Shown here: piece by piece, positions 17,529 through 26,039 of the stretch
Numbering within the stretch: the stretch's first letter is position 1
How the letters are laid out: each line of letters begins with the position of its first letter
NCBI RefSeq assembly: GCF_004152935.1
Contig: NZ_SETE01000003.1
Coordinates: 563,633-627,632 of the forward strand
Direction of reading: 5' to 3'
DNA length: 64,000 nt
From: Brumimicrobium glaciale
GTDB taxonomy: Bacteria; Bacteroidota; Bacteroidia; Flavobacteriales_D; Crocinitomicaceae
Made by a program: the position numbers and the translations under genes
The notes under the pieces: generated by a model
What the model saw: only the letters and a program-made list of their open reading frames with translations
What the model was told of the DNA's origin: nothing
Databases searched by the model: none

Positions 17529-18980
17529 CTACCGTTCCAAAATATTCGCCTTTTCAATGAATCGATTGCTTTTATCCCTATCATCTTTGGTGAAAAAGCT
17601 AATTACAACATATAAAATCAATGATATTGAAATTCCAATTATGGCTTGTTTGGCCGAAGCCACTTCCCAAGCAATTGGCAAATCCACTCCTAATGCAACA
17701 ATCAAATTATAAGTGGAAAAACCGATTCCGAACAACATAGAGATTACCGCAGCTTTGCTTGTTCCTCGCGCCCATAGAAATCCTAATACCAAAGGAATGA
17801 ATGCTCCTGTGGTAAGGAAATCTGAACCTATCCAAGAAATCTTAAGCACAGATTGAATACGCAAGGCGATGAGTAAAGCCAATAATGCCATTAAAAACGT
17901 CGAAAGTCTTGCAATTACAACACTTTTCTTCGGACTTACCTTTGGGTTGATGTATTTCTGGTAAATATCAACTGTCAAAGAAAGTGCTCCCGTGTTGATT
18001 AATGAATCCATTGTTGACATTATCGCAGCGCTTAATCCTACAAATAAAATAGCGCTCAAAACTGGACTTGAAACTTCGCTGATCATATTCGGAACGATTC
18101 CTCCTTCAGGAACAGTTTCGTAAAATACGGAAGAAAACATTCCAGTGTAAGTCACCATTAGATAGAGTGGGATGAAGGCGATAAAGCTAAACAACATCAT
18201 TTTCCGAGCATCTGTAGCCTTCTTCGCTGCTGAAATTCTTTGCCAAACATTGGCTTGAATCATCCAAGAAGTTCCAAAAGTGATGACGTAAGCTAAATTA
18301 TCTCCCACATTATTGAAAAAAGAGGTGTAGCCATCTTTTCCATTTATTTCAGCAACTGATTTCACAGCTTCCATTCCTCCGGCTTTTGTGTAAGCCAAAT
18401 AAAACAAGAATATACCTGTAAATAGAAAGAATACGAATTGTAATAAATCAGTAATTACGACTCCTTTAAATCCTCCGAATAAGGAATAAGTCAACACAAT
18501 TGCAGTTCCTAAAATGGCGCCGTTTTCGTAACTCATGTCAAAAAATGCATTAAAAAATCTTCCCATTACAATTACCTGGACAGTGGCAGCGAGCACCATA
18601 AAAATCACAATGAAAATGGTCAGCATTAAAGCTACTTTACTGTTGTAGCGTTGATTCATTAATTGTGGTTGCGAAATCGTTCCGACATTCCGGATTCCTT
18701 TTGCGAAAAGTAACATCAAAGCTGTGGCAACCAAAACTGGAACTCCATAAATCCAAAAAGAACTCAAACCATTTTGATGCGCATGATCCACAACATCAAT
18801 CGCTGAACCTCCTCCCCACCAAGAAGCAATAAATGTAATTGCCAATAACCAAGCAGGAAGTTTTCTTGAAGCTAGAAAGTAATCTTCACTGTTTTCACTT
18901 TTTCTGTTCCAGATTCCAACAATAATCATTGCCAAAACATAGATAACTAGAAATAATACGGTGATCTGGGTTCTTGACAT
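17529..18980 (-). CDS. Sodium:solute symporter (SSS family)
   Basis: A 483-residue membrane protein of the SSS (Na+/solute) family, with about 13 helices. Typical parts are SEDYFLASRKLPAWLLAITFIASWWGGGSAID near the N-terminus, YSLFGGFKGVVITDLLQFVFF in the middle and LSAAIMSTMDSLINTGALSLTVDIYQKY, which carries the conserved Ser/Asn sodium-site region. The solute cannot be told from sequence; the family moves sugars, amino acids, nucleosides, vitamins and urea. The gene stands alone on the minus strand. Confidence 0.9.
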   Translation of the reverse strand: MSRTQITVLFLVIYVLAMIIVGIWNRKSENSEDYFLASRKLPAWLLAITFIASWWGGGSAIDVVDHAHQNGLSSFWIYGVPVLVATALMLLFAKGIRNVGTISQPQLMNQRYNSKVALMLTIFIVIFMVLAATVQVIVMGRFFNAFFDMSYENGAILGTAIVLTYSLFGGFKGVVITDLLQFVFFLFTGIFLFYLAYTKAGGMEAVKSVAEINGKDGYTSFFNNVGDNLAYVITFGTSWMIQANVWQRISAAKKATDARKMMLFSFIAFIPLYLMVTYTGMFSSVFYETVPEGGIVPNMISEVSSPVLSAILFVGLSAAIMSTMDSLINTGALSLTVDIYQKYINPKVSPKKSVVIARLSTFLMALLALLIALRIQSVLKISWIGSDFLTTGAFIPLVLGFLWARGTSKAAVISMLFGIGFSTYNLIVALGVDLPIAWEVASAKQAIIGISISLILYVVISFFTKDDRDKSNRFIEKANILER

Positions 18981-19066
18981 TGAGGACTTTCTTTTAAACA
19001 GTATTCTAAACCAACCAAGGAAATAGGGATTTGTTATTTTATTTCAACATTCAACTTTTTTAATTC

Positions 19067-19135
19067 TTCACTTTTTATTCACCACTTTTCACTTACCACT
19101 TTTAATTCTTCATTTTTCACTTTTAATTCATAATT
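19067..19135. repeat. Degenerate TTCACTTTTnA repeat
   Basis: TTCTTCACTTTTTATTCACC, ACTTTTCACTTACCACTTTT, AATTCTTCATTTTTCACTTT: short T-rich direct units between the symporter and GNAT genes. It is non-coding. Confidence 0.6.
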
Positions 19136-19598
19136 CCTCCGTATTCAACCTCATTTTGATCAAATCTGGGTGAAAACCAATCTTTTTATACGCTTGTAAT
19201 GCACTTTGATTTTCAGCGTAAAGTTCCAAAACGATCTCTATCAAGTTGTGTTTTTTAGACCAGTCAATTAAATATTCAACGATTTTACCATTCACACCTT
19301 TACCTCTAAATTCAGGAACCACATACATAAAACCTAAATAGGCATGGAAACGCTCCTTTTTTGTTGGTTCAGATTCTTCAATCGATGCATAGCCAGAAGC
19401 GACTAATTTATTGTCCACTTCCGCAACAACAAAGCAAGAATTCTCGTTTTTGATGAGGTCTTCAATAGCATAATAATGAATAGGGTCTGGTTTCAATTGC
19501 GGGGCAAAAGGACGTTCATATTGAATTACACCTTGCTCAAATTCCTCCAATGCACTAAGGTCGTCCATGGTAGCTGGTCTAAGTTTTATCTCCTGCAT
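19128..19598 (-). CDS. GNAT-family N-acetyltransferase
   Basis: A 156-residue GNAT. The acetyl-CoA binding motif A is FMYVVPEFRGKGVNGKIVEYLIDW (R-G-x-G-x-N/G pattern), preceded by the beta-4 strand SGYASIEES...FHAYLG and followed by IVLELYAENQSALQAYKKIGF, the typical motif B. Substrate unknown. It is a single gene preceding, on the opposite strand, the FNR-controlled block; the 404 bp between them hold repeats and one FNR box. Confidence 0.88.
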   Translation of the reverse strand: MQEIKLRPATMDDLSALEEFEQGVIQYERPFAPQLKPDPIHYYAIEDLIKNENSCFVVAEVDNKLVASGYASIEESEPTKKERFHAYLGFMYVVPEFRGKGVNGKIVEYLIDWSKKHNLIEIVLELYAENQSALQAYKKIGFHPDLIKMRLNTEEL

Positions 19599-19857
19599 AT
19601 CTCGTATAGATTTTTCAGATATTAAAACTAATCAATTATTCTAATTAGAAATTATGGAAAACTAAAATTCTTTAGATTATTGATCAAAATGTCAACTATT
19701 TTAAGGTAAGATTATATCTTTTTCTGCGTATTATATTCGACAAGCTCAATGCAGCGCTCCGCTCCTCAGTATATCCCATACAGTTGTGGGGATTGCGTAA
19801 TTTTTCCATTGTAAACCTTCACTTCTCTACCCAACCCCACGTACTTCAATTCCTCTT

Positions 19858-19903
19858 TTTTCTCTGCGAACCTTTGCCCCTCAGCGCATCTCTGCGTAAT
19901 TCT
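19858..19903. repeat. Dispersed CTCTGCG repeat, second stretch
   Basis: TCTCTGCGAACCTTTGCCCC, TCAGCGCATCTCTGCGTAAT repeats the CTCTGCG motif of 10815-10872. TTCGACAAGCTC at 19737 is another short dispersed word, also found at 26969. Confidence 0.55.
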
Positions 19904-19913
19904 TTCACGAAAC

Positions 19914-19925
19914 TGACAAAAGTCA
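19914..19925 (+). promoter_or_regulatory. FNR-type box (TGAC-AAAA-GTCA) of the ric operon
   Basis: TGACAAAAGTCA is a perfect dyad with a 4-base spacer. It starts 57 bp before the -7 element at 19971, i.e. 22 bp (two helix turns) further than the 35-bp spacing of the other sites, matching a class I (-61) position. Confidence 0.6.
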
Positions 19926-19970
19926 TACAATATATAAAGACAAAAACATCCTTTATTTAAATTCCTTCCG

Positions 19971-19978
19971 TAGATTTG
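19971..19978 (+). promoter_or_regulatory. -7 element (TAGATTTG) of the ric operon
   Basis: TAGATTTG fits TAnnTTTG and lies 25 bp before the ATG at 20003. Confidence 0.55.
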
Positions 19979-20002
19979 TTCTAAATAGTAAAACAAACAG
20001 TT

Positions 20003-20947
20003 ATGGAAACATTAGATGTAACGAAAATAGAACCAAGATTTAAGCACCCAGCTATATTTGACAAATTTGCAGAATTAGCGAATAAGGAGCACTTTATTAT
20101 TCACAATGATCACGATCCAAAGCCATTGTATTATCAAATGTTGGCTGAGTTAGGAGAAGTCTTTACTTGGGAATATATTCTTGAAGGCCCTGAATTTTGG
20201 GAAGTAAAGATCACTAAAGTAACGAAAGAAGAAAAAATCGCTACGATGGGTGAGATGGTAGCCGAAGATTTCCGTAAAGCGGAAGTATTTAGAAAATACG
20301 GTCTAGACTTTTGTTGTGGAGGTAAGATTTCTGTTCAAAGAGCATGTGAGAAAAAAGGAATTGACCACAAAGAAGTGCAAAGAGATCTTGATGCATTAAA
20401 TAATGATAAAGGATCTAGAAATGAAAATTTCAATGATTGGGAATTGGATTTCCTTTGTGACTTCATCGTTAATAATCACCATAAATATGTAACTGATTCT
20501 CTTCCAATGTTGTTAGAATACAGTGCGAAAGTAGCACGTGTTCATGGAGAAGCGCATCCTGAAACGATTGATATCGCTCATTACTTTAAGAATGTCGCAG
20601 ATGAATTAACAAGTCACATGCCGAAAGAGGAGAATGTTCTATTCCCTTATATTAAAGAAATGGTGGCTGCAAAAAAAGCAGGAACGAAAGTCCCAAAACC
20701 AGAATTCGGAACTATCGTAAATCCTATCAATATGATGGAAGCTGAACATTTAGCTGCTGGAGATGATTTGGAAAAAGTGAACGGCTTAAGTGATAATTAT
20801 ACACCTCCTGCAAGTGCATGTAATACGTATCGTGTATTGTATGCTAAGCTCGCAGAATTTGAAAAAGATTTACACCAACACATTCATTTAGAAAATAATA
20901 TATTGTTTAAAAAAGCGATTGAATTGGAGAAAGAAGTGATGGCTTAA
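20003..20947 (+). CDS. ric: Ric/ScdA/YtfE-type di-iron Fe-S cluster repair protein with DUF2249 front
   Basis: A 314-residue three-part protein. Residues ~1-70 look like a DUF2249 domain (IIHNDHDPKPLYYQMLAELG...). Residues ~78-135 are the ScdA N-terminal domain with KYGLDFCCGGKISVQRACEKKGID. Residues ~150-310 are a hemerythrin-like four-helix bundle with iron ligands in NNHHKYV, TSHMPKEENVLFPYI, MMEAEHLAAGD and DLHQHIHLENNILF. Ric proteins restore Fe-S clusters damaged by nitric oxide or peroxide. It is the first gene of a five-gene operon and follows an FNR-type box. Confidence 0.93.
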   Translation: METLDVTKIEPRFKHPAIFDKFAELANKEHFIIHNDHDPKPLYYQMLAELGEVFTWEYILEGPEFWEVKITKVTKEEKIATMGEMVAEDFRKAEVFRKYGLDFCCGGKISVQRACEKKGIDHKEVQRDLDALNNDKGSRNENFNDWELDFLCDFIVNNHHKYVTDSLPMLLEYSAKVARVHGEAHPETIDIAHYFKNVADELTSHMPKEENVLFPYIKEMVAAKKAGTKVPKPEFGTIVNPINMMEAEHLAAGDDLEKVNGLSDNYTPPASACNTYRVLYAKLAEFEKDLHQHIHLENNILFKKAIELEKEVMA

Positions 20948-20968
20948 ACTGATATTAAAGAGTAACTT

Positions 20969-21544
20969 ATGAAAATCAACGGAAATACTAAAGTATCCAA
21001 GGTGATTAAAGAAAACAAGGAGGCGATTGAAGTGATTGCCTCTTTGAATTCTCATTTTACGAAGTTAAGAAATCCAATTTTACGCAGACTTATGGTTCCG
21101 CGTTATACTTTGGAGAAATTAGCGACAGAAGTACAATGTGAAACACAATTTTTACTGGATCAACTAAATAAAATTGGTTTTGAAATTGAGGGTAAAAAGG
21201 AAATCTATGAGGATCCAAAACAACTCATTCTTTTTAATTCAAGATTAGAATTTATAGAAGACAAAATGGTAAAACCATTAGATCTAATTCCTATTCTAGC
21301 TCAGAGTAAAGAAACTTTGTTTGATGTGATAGAAAAGGCATTAAAAAACCTTCGATCAAATGAAGTGTTGGAGGCTCAGTTGGACTTAAATCCAGTATTT
21401 CTAACCAAACTATTTCAGAAAACTGGCTATAAAGCATTGACAGTATTTATTGAAGGAAATTATCATATCTATTTTAAAGCGGACATTACCAAGTTTCATA
21501 AAATTAATGAACGCTTTTTTATTAAATCAGTGAATTTCAAATAA
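20969..21544 (+). CDS. DUF1858 + DUF2249-like protein (tandem copy 1)
   Basis: A 191-residue protein: DUF1858-like residues 1-70 (MKINGNTKVSKVIKENKEAI...LRNPILRRLM) and a DUF2249-like domain at ~100-180 (LFDVIEKALKNLRSNEVLEAQLDLNPVFLTKLFQKTGYKALTV). The next gene is a tandem paralogue whose first ~110 bases are nearly identical, pointing to a recent duplication. Both families occur beside nitric-oxide and denitrification genes, and their biochemical role is unproven. It lies 21 bp after ric in the same operon. Confidence 0.85.
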   Translation: MKINGNTKVSKVIKENKEAIEVIASLNSHFTKLRNPILRRLMVPRYTLEKLATEVQCETQFLLDQLNKIGFEIEGKKEIYEDPKQLILFNSRLEFIEDKMVKPLDLIPILAQSKETLFDVIEKALKNLRSNEVLEAQLDLNPVFLTKLFQKTGYKALTVFIEGNYHIYFKADITKFHKINERFFIKSVNFK

Positions 21545-21570
21545 AATATTTTGGTACAAAATCAAAAACC

Positions 21571-22398
21571 ATGAAAATCAACGGAAATACAAAAGTATCC
21601 AAAGTGATTAAAGAAAATATGGATGCGATTGAAGTAATTGCCTCTTTGAATTCTCATTTTACCAAGCTAAGAAATCCGATTTTACGTCGGCTTTTGGCAC
21701 CTCGTGTAAGCATTGCTGAAGCAGCGAAAATAGGAAAATGTGATGCACAAGTAATGCTCGATGCTTTGGTTGCTATCGGATTTGAATTGGAGAGTGAGAC
21801 GGTTGACCAGAAAGTAAAAAGTGATCTCGCAGAAGATAATTACAAAAATGAATTTCTTGAAGGTCAAAAAATCACTTTACTTGATGTGCGTCCATTTTTA
21901 GCAAAAGGCGAAGATCCGTTCAATATCTTACAAAAATCATTAAAAAAGCTTCGAATTGGTGAGGTTTTGGAGGTTTTAATCGATTTTGAGCCTATTCCAT
22001 TAATTAGAATTCAAGAGAAAAAAGGATATTTAACTCTAACTGTTGTTGAAGAAGGAGTTTTTCATACTTATTTTAAAGCAGGAGAATTAATTAAAGAAGA
22101 AGCTCCAATTTCTAATGACGGCATTAAAACTATTAGTGAATCGGATTACAATAACTTAGTCAATACTTATCCTGGCGAAATAATAAACTTAGATGTTCGA
22201 AATTTAGAAATGCCTGAACCTTTGGTGAAAATTCTTGAAGCAATTGAAATTCTTGATGAAAGCACAGGTTTGAAAATATTTCACAAGAAAATTCCGCAGC
22301 ATTTATTGCCAGAGTTAGTGGCTAAAAATTTGAACACCTTTATTTGTCCAATCTCAGAAGGAAATGTGATGATGTTTATTACCAAAAAACATGTTTAA
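21571..22398 (+). CDS. DUF1858 + two DUF2249 domains (tandem copy 2)
   Basis: A 275-residue paralogue of the preceding protein. It has DUF1858 at 1-70, a DUF2249-like domain at ~100-175, and a third domain at ~190-275 with the classic DUF2249 word LDVRNLEMPEPLVKILEAIE. The extra C-terminal domain is missing in copy 1, so copy 1 is either a shortened duplicate or copy 2 is an extended one. It overlaps the next gene by 8 bases. The DUF2249 fold resembles TusA-like small sulfur carriers; a role in sulfur or heme-NO chemistry is inference. Confidence 0.85.
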   Translation: MKINGNTKVSKVIKENMDAIEVIASLNSHFTKLRNPILRRLLAPRVSIAEAAKIGKCDAQVMLDALVAIGFELESETVDQKVKSDLAEDNYKNEFLEGQKITLLDVRPFLAKGEDPFNILQKSLKKLRIGEVLEVLIDFEPIPLIRIQEKKGYLTLTVVEEGVFHTYFKAGELIKEEAPISNDGIKTISESDYNNLVNTYPGEIINLDVRNLEMPEPLVKILEAIEILDESTGLKIFHKKIPQHLLPELVAKNLNTFICPISEGNVMMFITKKHV

Positions 22399-23659
22399 CC
22401 AAGGAACAAATAGAGCCCCTTCTGCAAATTCTGTAATTCCATTTTTTGTTTTATCCGCCGTAAGTTGGTTGATAGGAATCGTTTTTATATCATTCAATCC
22501 AGATTCGGTCTTAACATCTGTTTACTTCAATGAAGTAATGCTCACCATTACACACATTTTGGTGCTAGGATTTGTAACTTCTGTGATTTTTGGTGCACTT
22601 TTTCAACTTTTACCCGTTATTTTTCTACAAAACATCTATTCAGAAAAGCTAACCAAATCTATTTTCTATCTGCTGCTCTTTGGAACAATCGGACTCTGTT
22701 TTTCATTCTATTTTGATAGCAACGGAATTGGGCTCACAGTTTTCGGGAGTTTACTCAACATTGCGGTGATATTATTCATTTTCAATGTCTGGAAAACAAT
22801 CGGGAAATCTAAAGAAAATAAAGTCGCAAAACTCTTCATTAAAACAAGTGTAGTTTGGCTGGCTTTAACCGCAATAGCAGGATTACTTTTGGCCATTAAT
22901 TTCTTAATACCTTTTCTTCCATTTGCACATTTAGAATTGCTAAAAGTTCATGCTCATTTTGGAATAATTGGCTGGTTCGTATTTTTAATTATTGGCGTTT
23001 CAAGTGTACTCATTCCGATGTTTTTATTGGTGCATAACTTGGAAAGCAGACCACTTTATTTTGCTTATGTTTTACTCCTTTCAAGTTTGATTTTAGGTGG
23101 AATAAGTAAAGTAATTAGCATCCCAACATTAATGTATATCAGCTATGGTTTAGGAGTTCTCGGATTCATTTATTATTTGAATTTCATACATGTTGTATAT
23201 AAAATGCGATTGCGTAGGAAATTGGATTTTGGACTCAAAAAAACCATGATTGCTTTTCCATCTTTAATCGTTGTGATTATCGGTTCAATTTTCTTTATCG
23301 CTGGATTTCACACAGATTTTAACCTTAGCGCTTTCTATGTAATTGTTCTAATTATTGGATTTATTGCCACTCTGATTTTAGGACAATTCTATAAAACATT
23401 GCCATTCATAGTTTGGCTGAAAATCTACAAACCATTCGTTGGAAAAGAGAAAACACTTTTGCCCAAAGATTTATATAATTACACAATTTTGAAGTATCAA
23501 TTTTATTCCCACGTAAGCGGATTTATTCTGTTTTTCGCCAGTTTATTACTCAATCTTATTAGTTTATTCTATATCGGAATAGGACTATTGATGATTGGAG
23601 CCGTTTTATTCTTAATCAATGTAATGCAAATTGTATTTCATCAAAAGCAAACATTATGA
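22391..23659 (+). CDS. COX1/NnrS-like polytopic membrane protein
   Basis: A 422-residue protein with about 12 membrane helices. Histidine-bearing helices recall heme-binding sites of heme-copper oxidase subunit I and of NnrS: EVMLTITHILVLGFVTSVIFGALFQLLPV and LLKVHAHFGIIGWFVFLIIG. It is shorter than a full oxidase subunit I (~460-600) and lacks a CuB-type HH pair, so it is probably not a functional oxidase but a heme or NO-linked relative. It overlaps the DUF2249 gene upstream by 8 bases and the Fe-S assembly gene downstream by 4, so it is tightly coupled in the operon. Confidence 0.72.
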   Translation: MFNQGTNRAPSANSVIPFFVLSAVSWLIGIVFISFNPDSVLTSVYFNEVMLTITHILVLGFVTSVIFGALFQLLPVIFLQNIYSEKLTKSIFYLLLFGTIGLCFSFYFDSNGIGLTVFGSLLNIAVILFIFNVWKTIGKSKENKVAKLFIKTSVVWLALTAIAGLLLAINFLIPFLPFAHLELLKVHAHFGIIGWFVFLIIGVSSVLIPMFLLVHNLESRPLYFAYVLLLSSLILGGISKVISIPTLMYISYGLGVLGFIYYLNFIHVVYKMRLRRKLDFGLKKTMIAFPSLIVVIIGSIFFIAGFHTDFNLSAFYVIVLIIGFIATLILGQFYKTLPFIVWLKIYKPFVGKEKTLLPKDLYNYTILKYQFYSHVSGFILFFASLLLNLISLFYIGIGLLMIGAVLFLINVMQIVFHQKQTL

Positions 23660-23982
23660 CAAGTCAAAACATAGAAAACATCTCTGAAATGGGAATTTTC
23701 CAAAGTCTAAAAGAAGTTATAGATCCAGAATTATATGTAAACATTGTCGATTTAGGTTTGGTGTATGGAGTTATCCTAACAAAAGATCCATTATCAGTAA
23801 AAATTGAATTGACTTTGACTTCAAAAGGTTGTCCGATGGGTGATGCAATTATTCAAGATGTTGAACAAACGTTAATGCGTTTATATCCTGGATTAACCGT
23901 CAATGTTGAATTGGTTTGGGAACCATCATGGAGCATGGACATGGTGACAGATGAAGGGCATGCAGCTTTGAACGGTTTTTAA
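23656..23982 (+). CDS. MIP18/DUF59-family metal-sulfur cluster assembly factor
   Basis: A 108-residue protein of the MIP18 (DUF59) family. The hallmarks are ILQSLKEVIDPELYVNIVDLGLVYGV-like (SLKEVIDPELYVNIVDLGLVYGV) near the N-terminus and LTLTSKGCPMGDAIIQDVE with the conserved cysteine. The end VELVWEPSWSMDMVTDEGHAALNGF is also typical (the 'WDP.W....M' word). Members (SufT, PaaD, HCF101 N-terminal domain) help insert Fe-S clusters into target proteins. It is the last gene of the ric operon, overlapping the previous gene by 4 bases (ATGA). Confidence 0.9.
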   Translation: MTSQNIENISEMGIFQSLKEVIDPELYVNIVDLGLVYGVILTKDPLSVKIELTLTSKGCPMGDAIIQDVEQTLMRLYPGLTVNVELVWEPSWSMDMVTDEGHAALNGF

Positions 23983-23989
23983 TTCTCTT

Positions 23990-24072
23990 CATCACTCTAT
24001 TTTTCTCCGCTGTAGTAGCGCTGCTGAATTCTCCTCACTCTTTCTCCGCTGCAGTTGTACTGCTGCGTTGTA
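23990..24072. repeat. CTGCTGCG-type dispersed repeat
   Basis: TTCTCCGCTGTAGTAGCGCT and TTTCTCCGCTGCAGTTGTAC are near-duplicate segments between the ric operon and the CoA-disulfide reductase. Related words (TGCACTGCTGCGCTCC) occur at 28550-28615. It is non-coding. Confidence 0.45.
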
Positions 24073-24118
24073 ACTTTTGTAACACTCACCAAAAACTCAC
24101 TTTCATCACGCCTAAAAA

Positions 24119-24130
24119 TGATTTCCATCA
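24119..24130 (+). promoter_or_regulatory. FNR-type box (TGAT-TTCC-ATCA)
   Basis: A perfect FNR dyad. A -7-like element TTTCTTTG begins exactly 35 bp after the start of the box (24154-24161). It controls the CoA-disulfide-reductase gene. Confidence 0.65.
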
Positions 24131-24214
24131 TATTTTTTGCACCTATGAACCCTTTTCTTTGCCGAGTATGATAATTCATTAGAGATTAATGCATTTTATA
24201 AAATAAAAAACAGA

Positions 24215-25900
24215 ATGAAATATATAATTATTGGTGCCGTAGCAGGCGGAGCAAGCACTGCTGCTAGAATTAGAAGATTAGACGAAACAGCTGAAATCAT
24301 TATGATTGAAAAAGGTGAATATGTTTCTTATGCGAATTGTGGGTTGCCATATTATATTGGAGATGTCATCAAAGACCGAAATAAATTATTCATTCAAGAT
24401 GCTGCTTCTTTTAAAAGAAGATTCAACATAGATGTGAAAGTGAGAACAGAAGCCATTGAAATTCATCCTTCTGAAAAGAAAGTGACTTTATTGGATTTAT
24501 ATACTCAGAAAACATACACTGAATCGTATGATAAATTAGTGCTTTCAACAGGTGCTGTTCCAATTAAACCACCAATTCCGGGAATTCATTCTGCGAACGT
24601 TTTTACGATTAGAGATGTACATGACACAGATTTAGTAAAAGCAGTAATCCAAAATCAAAAAGTAAAACACGCTACCGTTGTGGGTGGAGGATTTATTGGA
24701 ATTGAAATGATGGAGAATTTAACGCATTTAGGAATTAAAACCCGAGTGATTGAACGTGCTCCGCAACTTTTAGCTTTCCTTGATGAAGATATGGCGCTAT
24801 TGGCTAAATCCGAAATTGAAGCAAACGGTGTTGTCGTAGATGTGAACAATGGATTATCCGAAATTCGTGATAATGCAGATGGTTCGAAAACCATAAAACT
24901 TGAAAACGGAGATGAATTTCAAACAGATATGGTGATTCTTTCTATTGGTGTTTTACCAAATAATTTCTTAGCAAAAGCCGCTGGATTAGAAATAGGGCAA
25001 AAAGGAGGGGTTTTGGTTGATGAATACATGCAAACTTCCAATTCAGATATTTATGCTGTTGGTGATGTTATTGAATTTCATCACCCTATTTGTAATGCAT
25101 CTTATCCAATTTATTTAGCAGGGCCAGCAAACAAACAAGGTCGAATTTGCGCCAACAATATTGTCAACGGAAATACAAAGAAATTCAATGGTTCTGTTTC
25201 AACTACAATTGTAAAAGTATTCGGAAAAACAATCGCTGCAACAGGTTCAAATAGCCGTTTATTGAAGAACCACAATATAAAACACATCACTTCAATTACA
25301 CACAGTTCTTCCAATGCGGGTTATTATCCAGGTTCAACACCAATGGTAATTAAAATCGCTTTTGATCCAGAATCAGGTGTTTTATTAGGAGCGCAAATTA
25401 TCGGTGAAGAAGGAGTAGACAAGCGTGTTGATGTTTTCTCAACTTACGTTCAAAATAAACAAACGATTGATGATTTAATGGAATTTGAACAAGCTTATGC
25501 TCCGCCATTTTCATCTGCAAAAGATCCTGTAAATATGGCTGGATTCGTAGCCAATAATATCATGGATAAAGTGATGCAAATTTATAATCCTGAAGATGCA
25601 ATTGAAATTAGTAAAAAAGAGTTTTTAATAGACGTTCGAACTCCAGAAGAATTTGAAGCGGGTACAATTCCAAATGCCAGAAATATTGAATTAGATGAAT
25701 TGAGAAATCACTTAACGGAAATCCCAAAAGACAAAACGATTTATGTTTTCTGCGAAGTAGGTTTAAGAGGTTATCTTGCATCACGTATTTTAGTGCAACA
25801 CGGTTTTGAAGTTAGAAACTTGAGCGGGGGTTACCGTTTCTGGAAGAATACTTATGGGTTAACTGTTGGTGAATCAGAAAAAGCATTTACCTACAACTAA
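24215..25900 (+). CDS. CoA-disulfide reductase with C-terminal rhodanese domain
   Basis: A 561-residue FAD/NAD(P)H flavoprotein fused to a rhodanese. The FAD motif GAVAGGASTAARIRRLDE is at the N-terminus. The single redox cysteine is in YVSYANCGLPYYIG at about residue 43, as in CoA-disulfide reductases, and the NAD motif is VVGGGFIGIEMMENL. Residues ~460-555 are a rhodanese (FLIDVRTPEEFEAGTIPNARNI) with the active loop CEVGLRGY. Fusions of this kind (CoADR-Rhd) act on CoA persulfides, polysulfides or disulfides. It is separate from the ric operon, with its own FNR box, 232 bp downstream. Confidence 0.93.
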   Translation: MKYIIIGAVAGGASTAARIRRLDETAEIIMIEKGEYVSYANCGLPYYIGDVIKDRNKLFIQDAASFKRRFNIDVKVRTEAIEIHPSEKKVTLLDLYTQKTYTESYDKLVLSTGAVPIKPPIPGIHSANVFTIRDVHDTDLVKAVIQNQKVKHATVVGGGFIGIEMMENLTHLGIKTRVIERAPQLLAFLDEDMALLAKSEIEANGVVVDVNNGLSEIRDNADGSKTIKLENGDEFQTDMVILSIGVLPNNFLAKAAGLEIGQKGGVLVDEYMQTSNSDIYAVGDVIEFHHPICNASYPIYLAGPANKQGRICANNIVNGNTKKFNGSVSTTIVKVFGKTIAATGSNSRLLKNHNIKHITSITHSSSNAGYYPGSTPMVIKIAFDPESGVLLGAQIIGEEGVDKRVDVFSTYVQNKQTIDDLMEFEQAYAPPFSSAKDPVNMAGFVANNIMDKVMQIYNPEDAIEISKKEFLIDVRTPEEFEAGTIPNARNIELDELRNHLTEIPKDKTIYVFCEVGLRGYLASRILVQHGFEVRNLSGGYRFWKNTYGLTVGESEKAFTYN

Positions 25901-25958
25901 AGTCTCTAGTCCACAGGTAATAATCTTTATCTGTGGACTTTTAATTTTCTTCAAAAAC

Positions 25959-25970
25959 TGATTTAACTCA
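25959..25970 (+). promoter_or_regulatory. Imperfect FNR-type box upstream of the FNR-like gene
   Basis: TGATTTAACTCA has one mismatch in the second half-site (CTCA for ATCA). A TA of a weak -7 element (TATCATTT, 25994) is 35 bp after its start. It suggests autoregulation. Confidence 0.4.
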
Positions 25971-26039
25971 TATCTCACATTGTGTTCATTAACTATCATT
26001 TACATAACTTCGTTCATAATTTGAATAAAGATTTTGTCT

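Noticed and set aside
22391..23659. Full cytochrome oxidase subunit I
   Set aside because: Too short, and the CuB histidine pair and HPEVY motif seen in the true coxA (40025-41824) are absent.
26034..26039. TTG start for the FNR-like protein
   Set aside because: ATG at 26040 is two codons later, without loss of any conserved residue.
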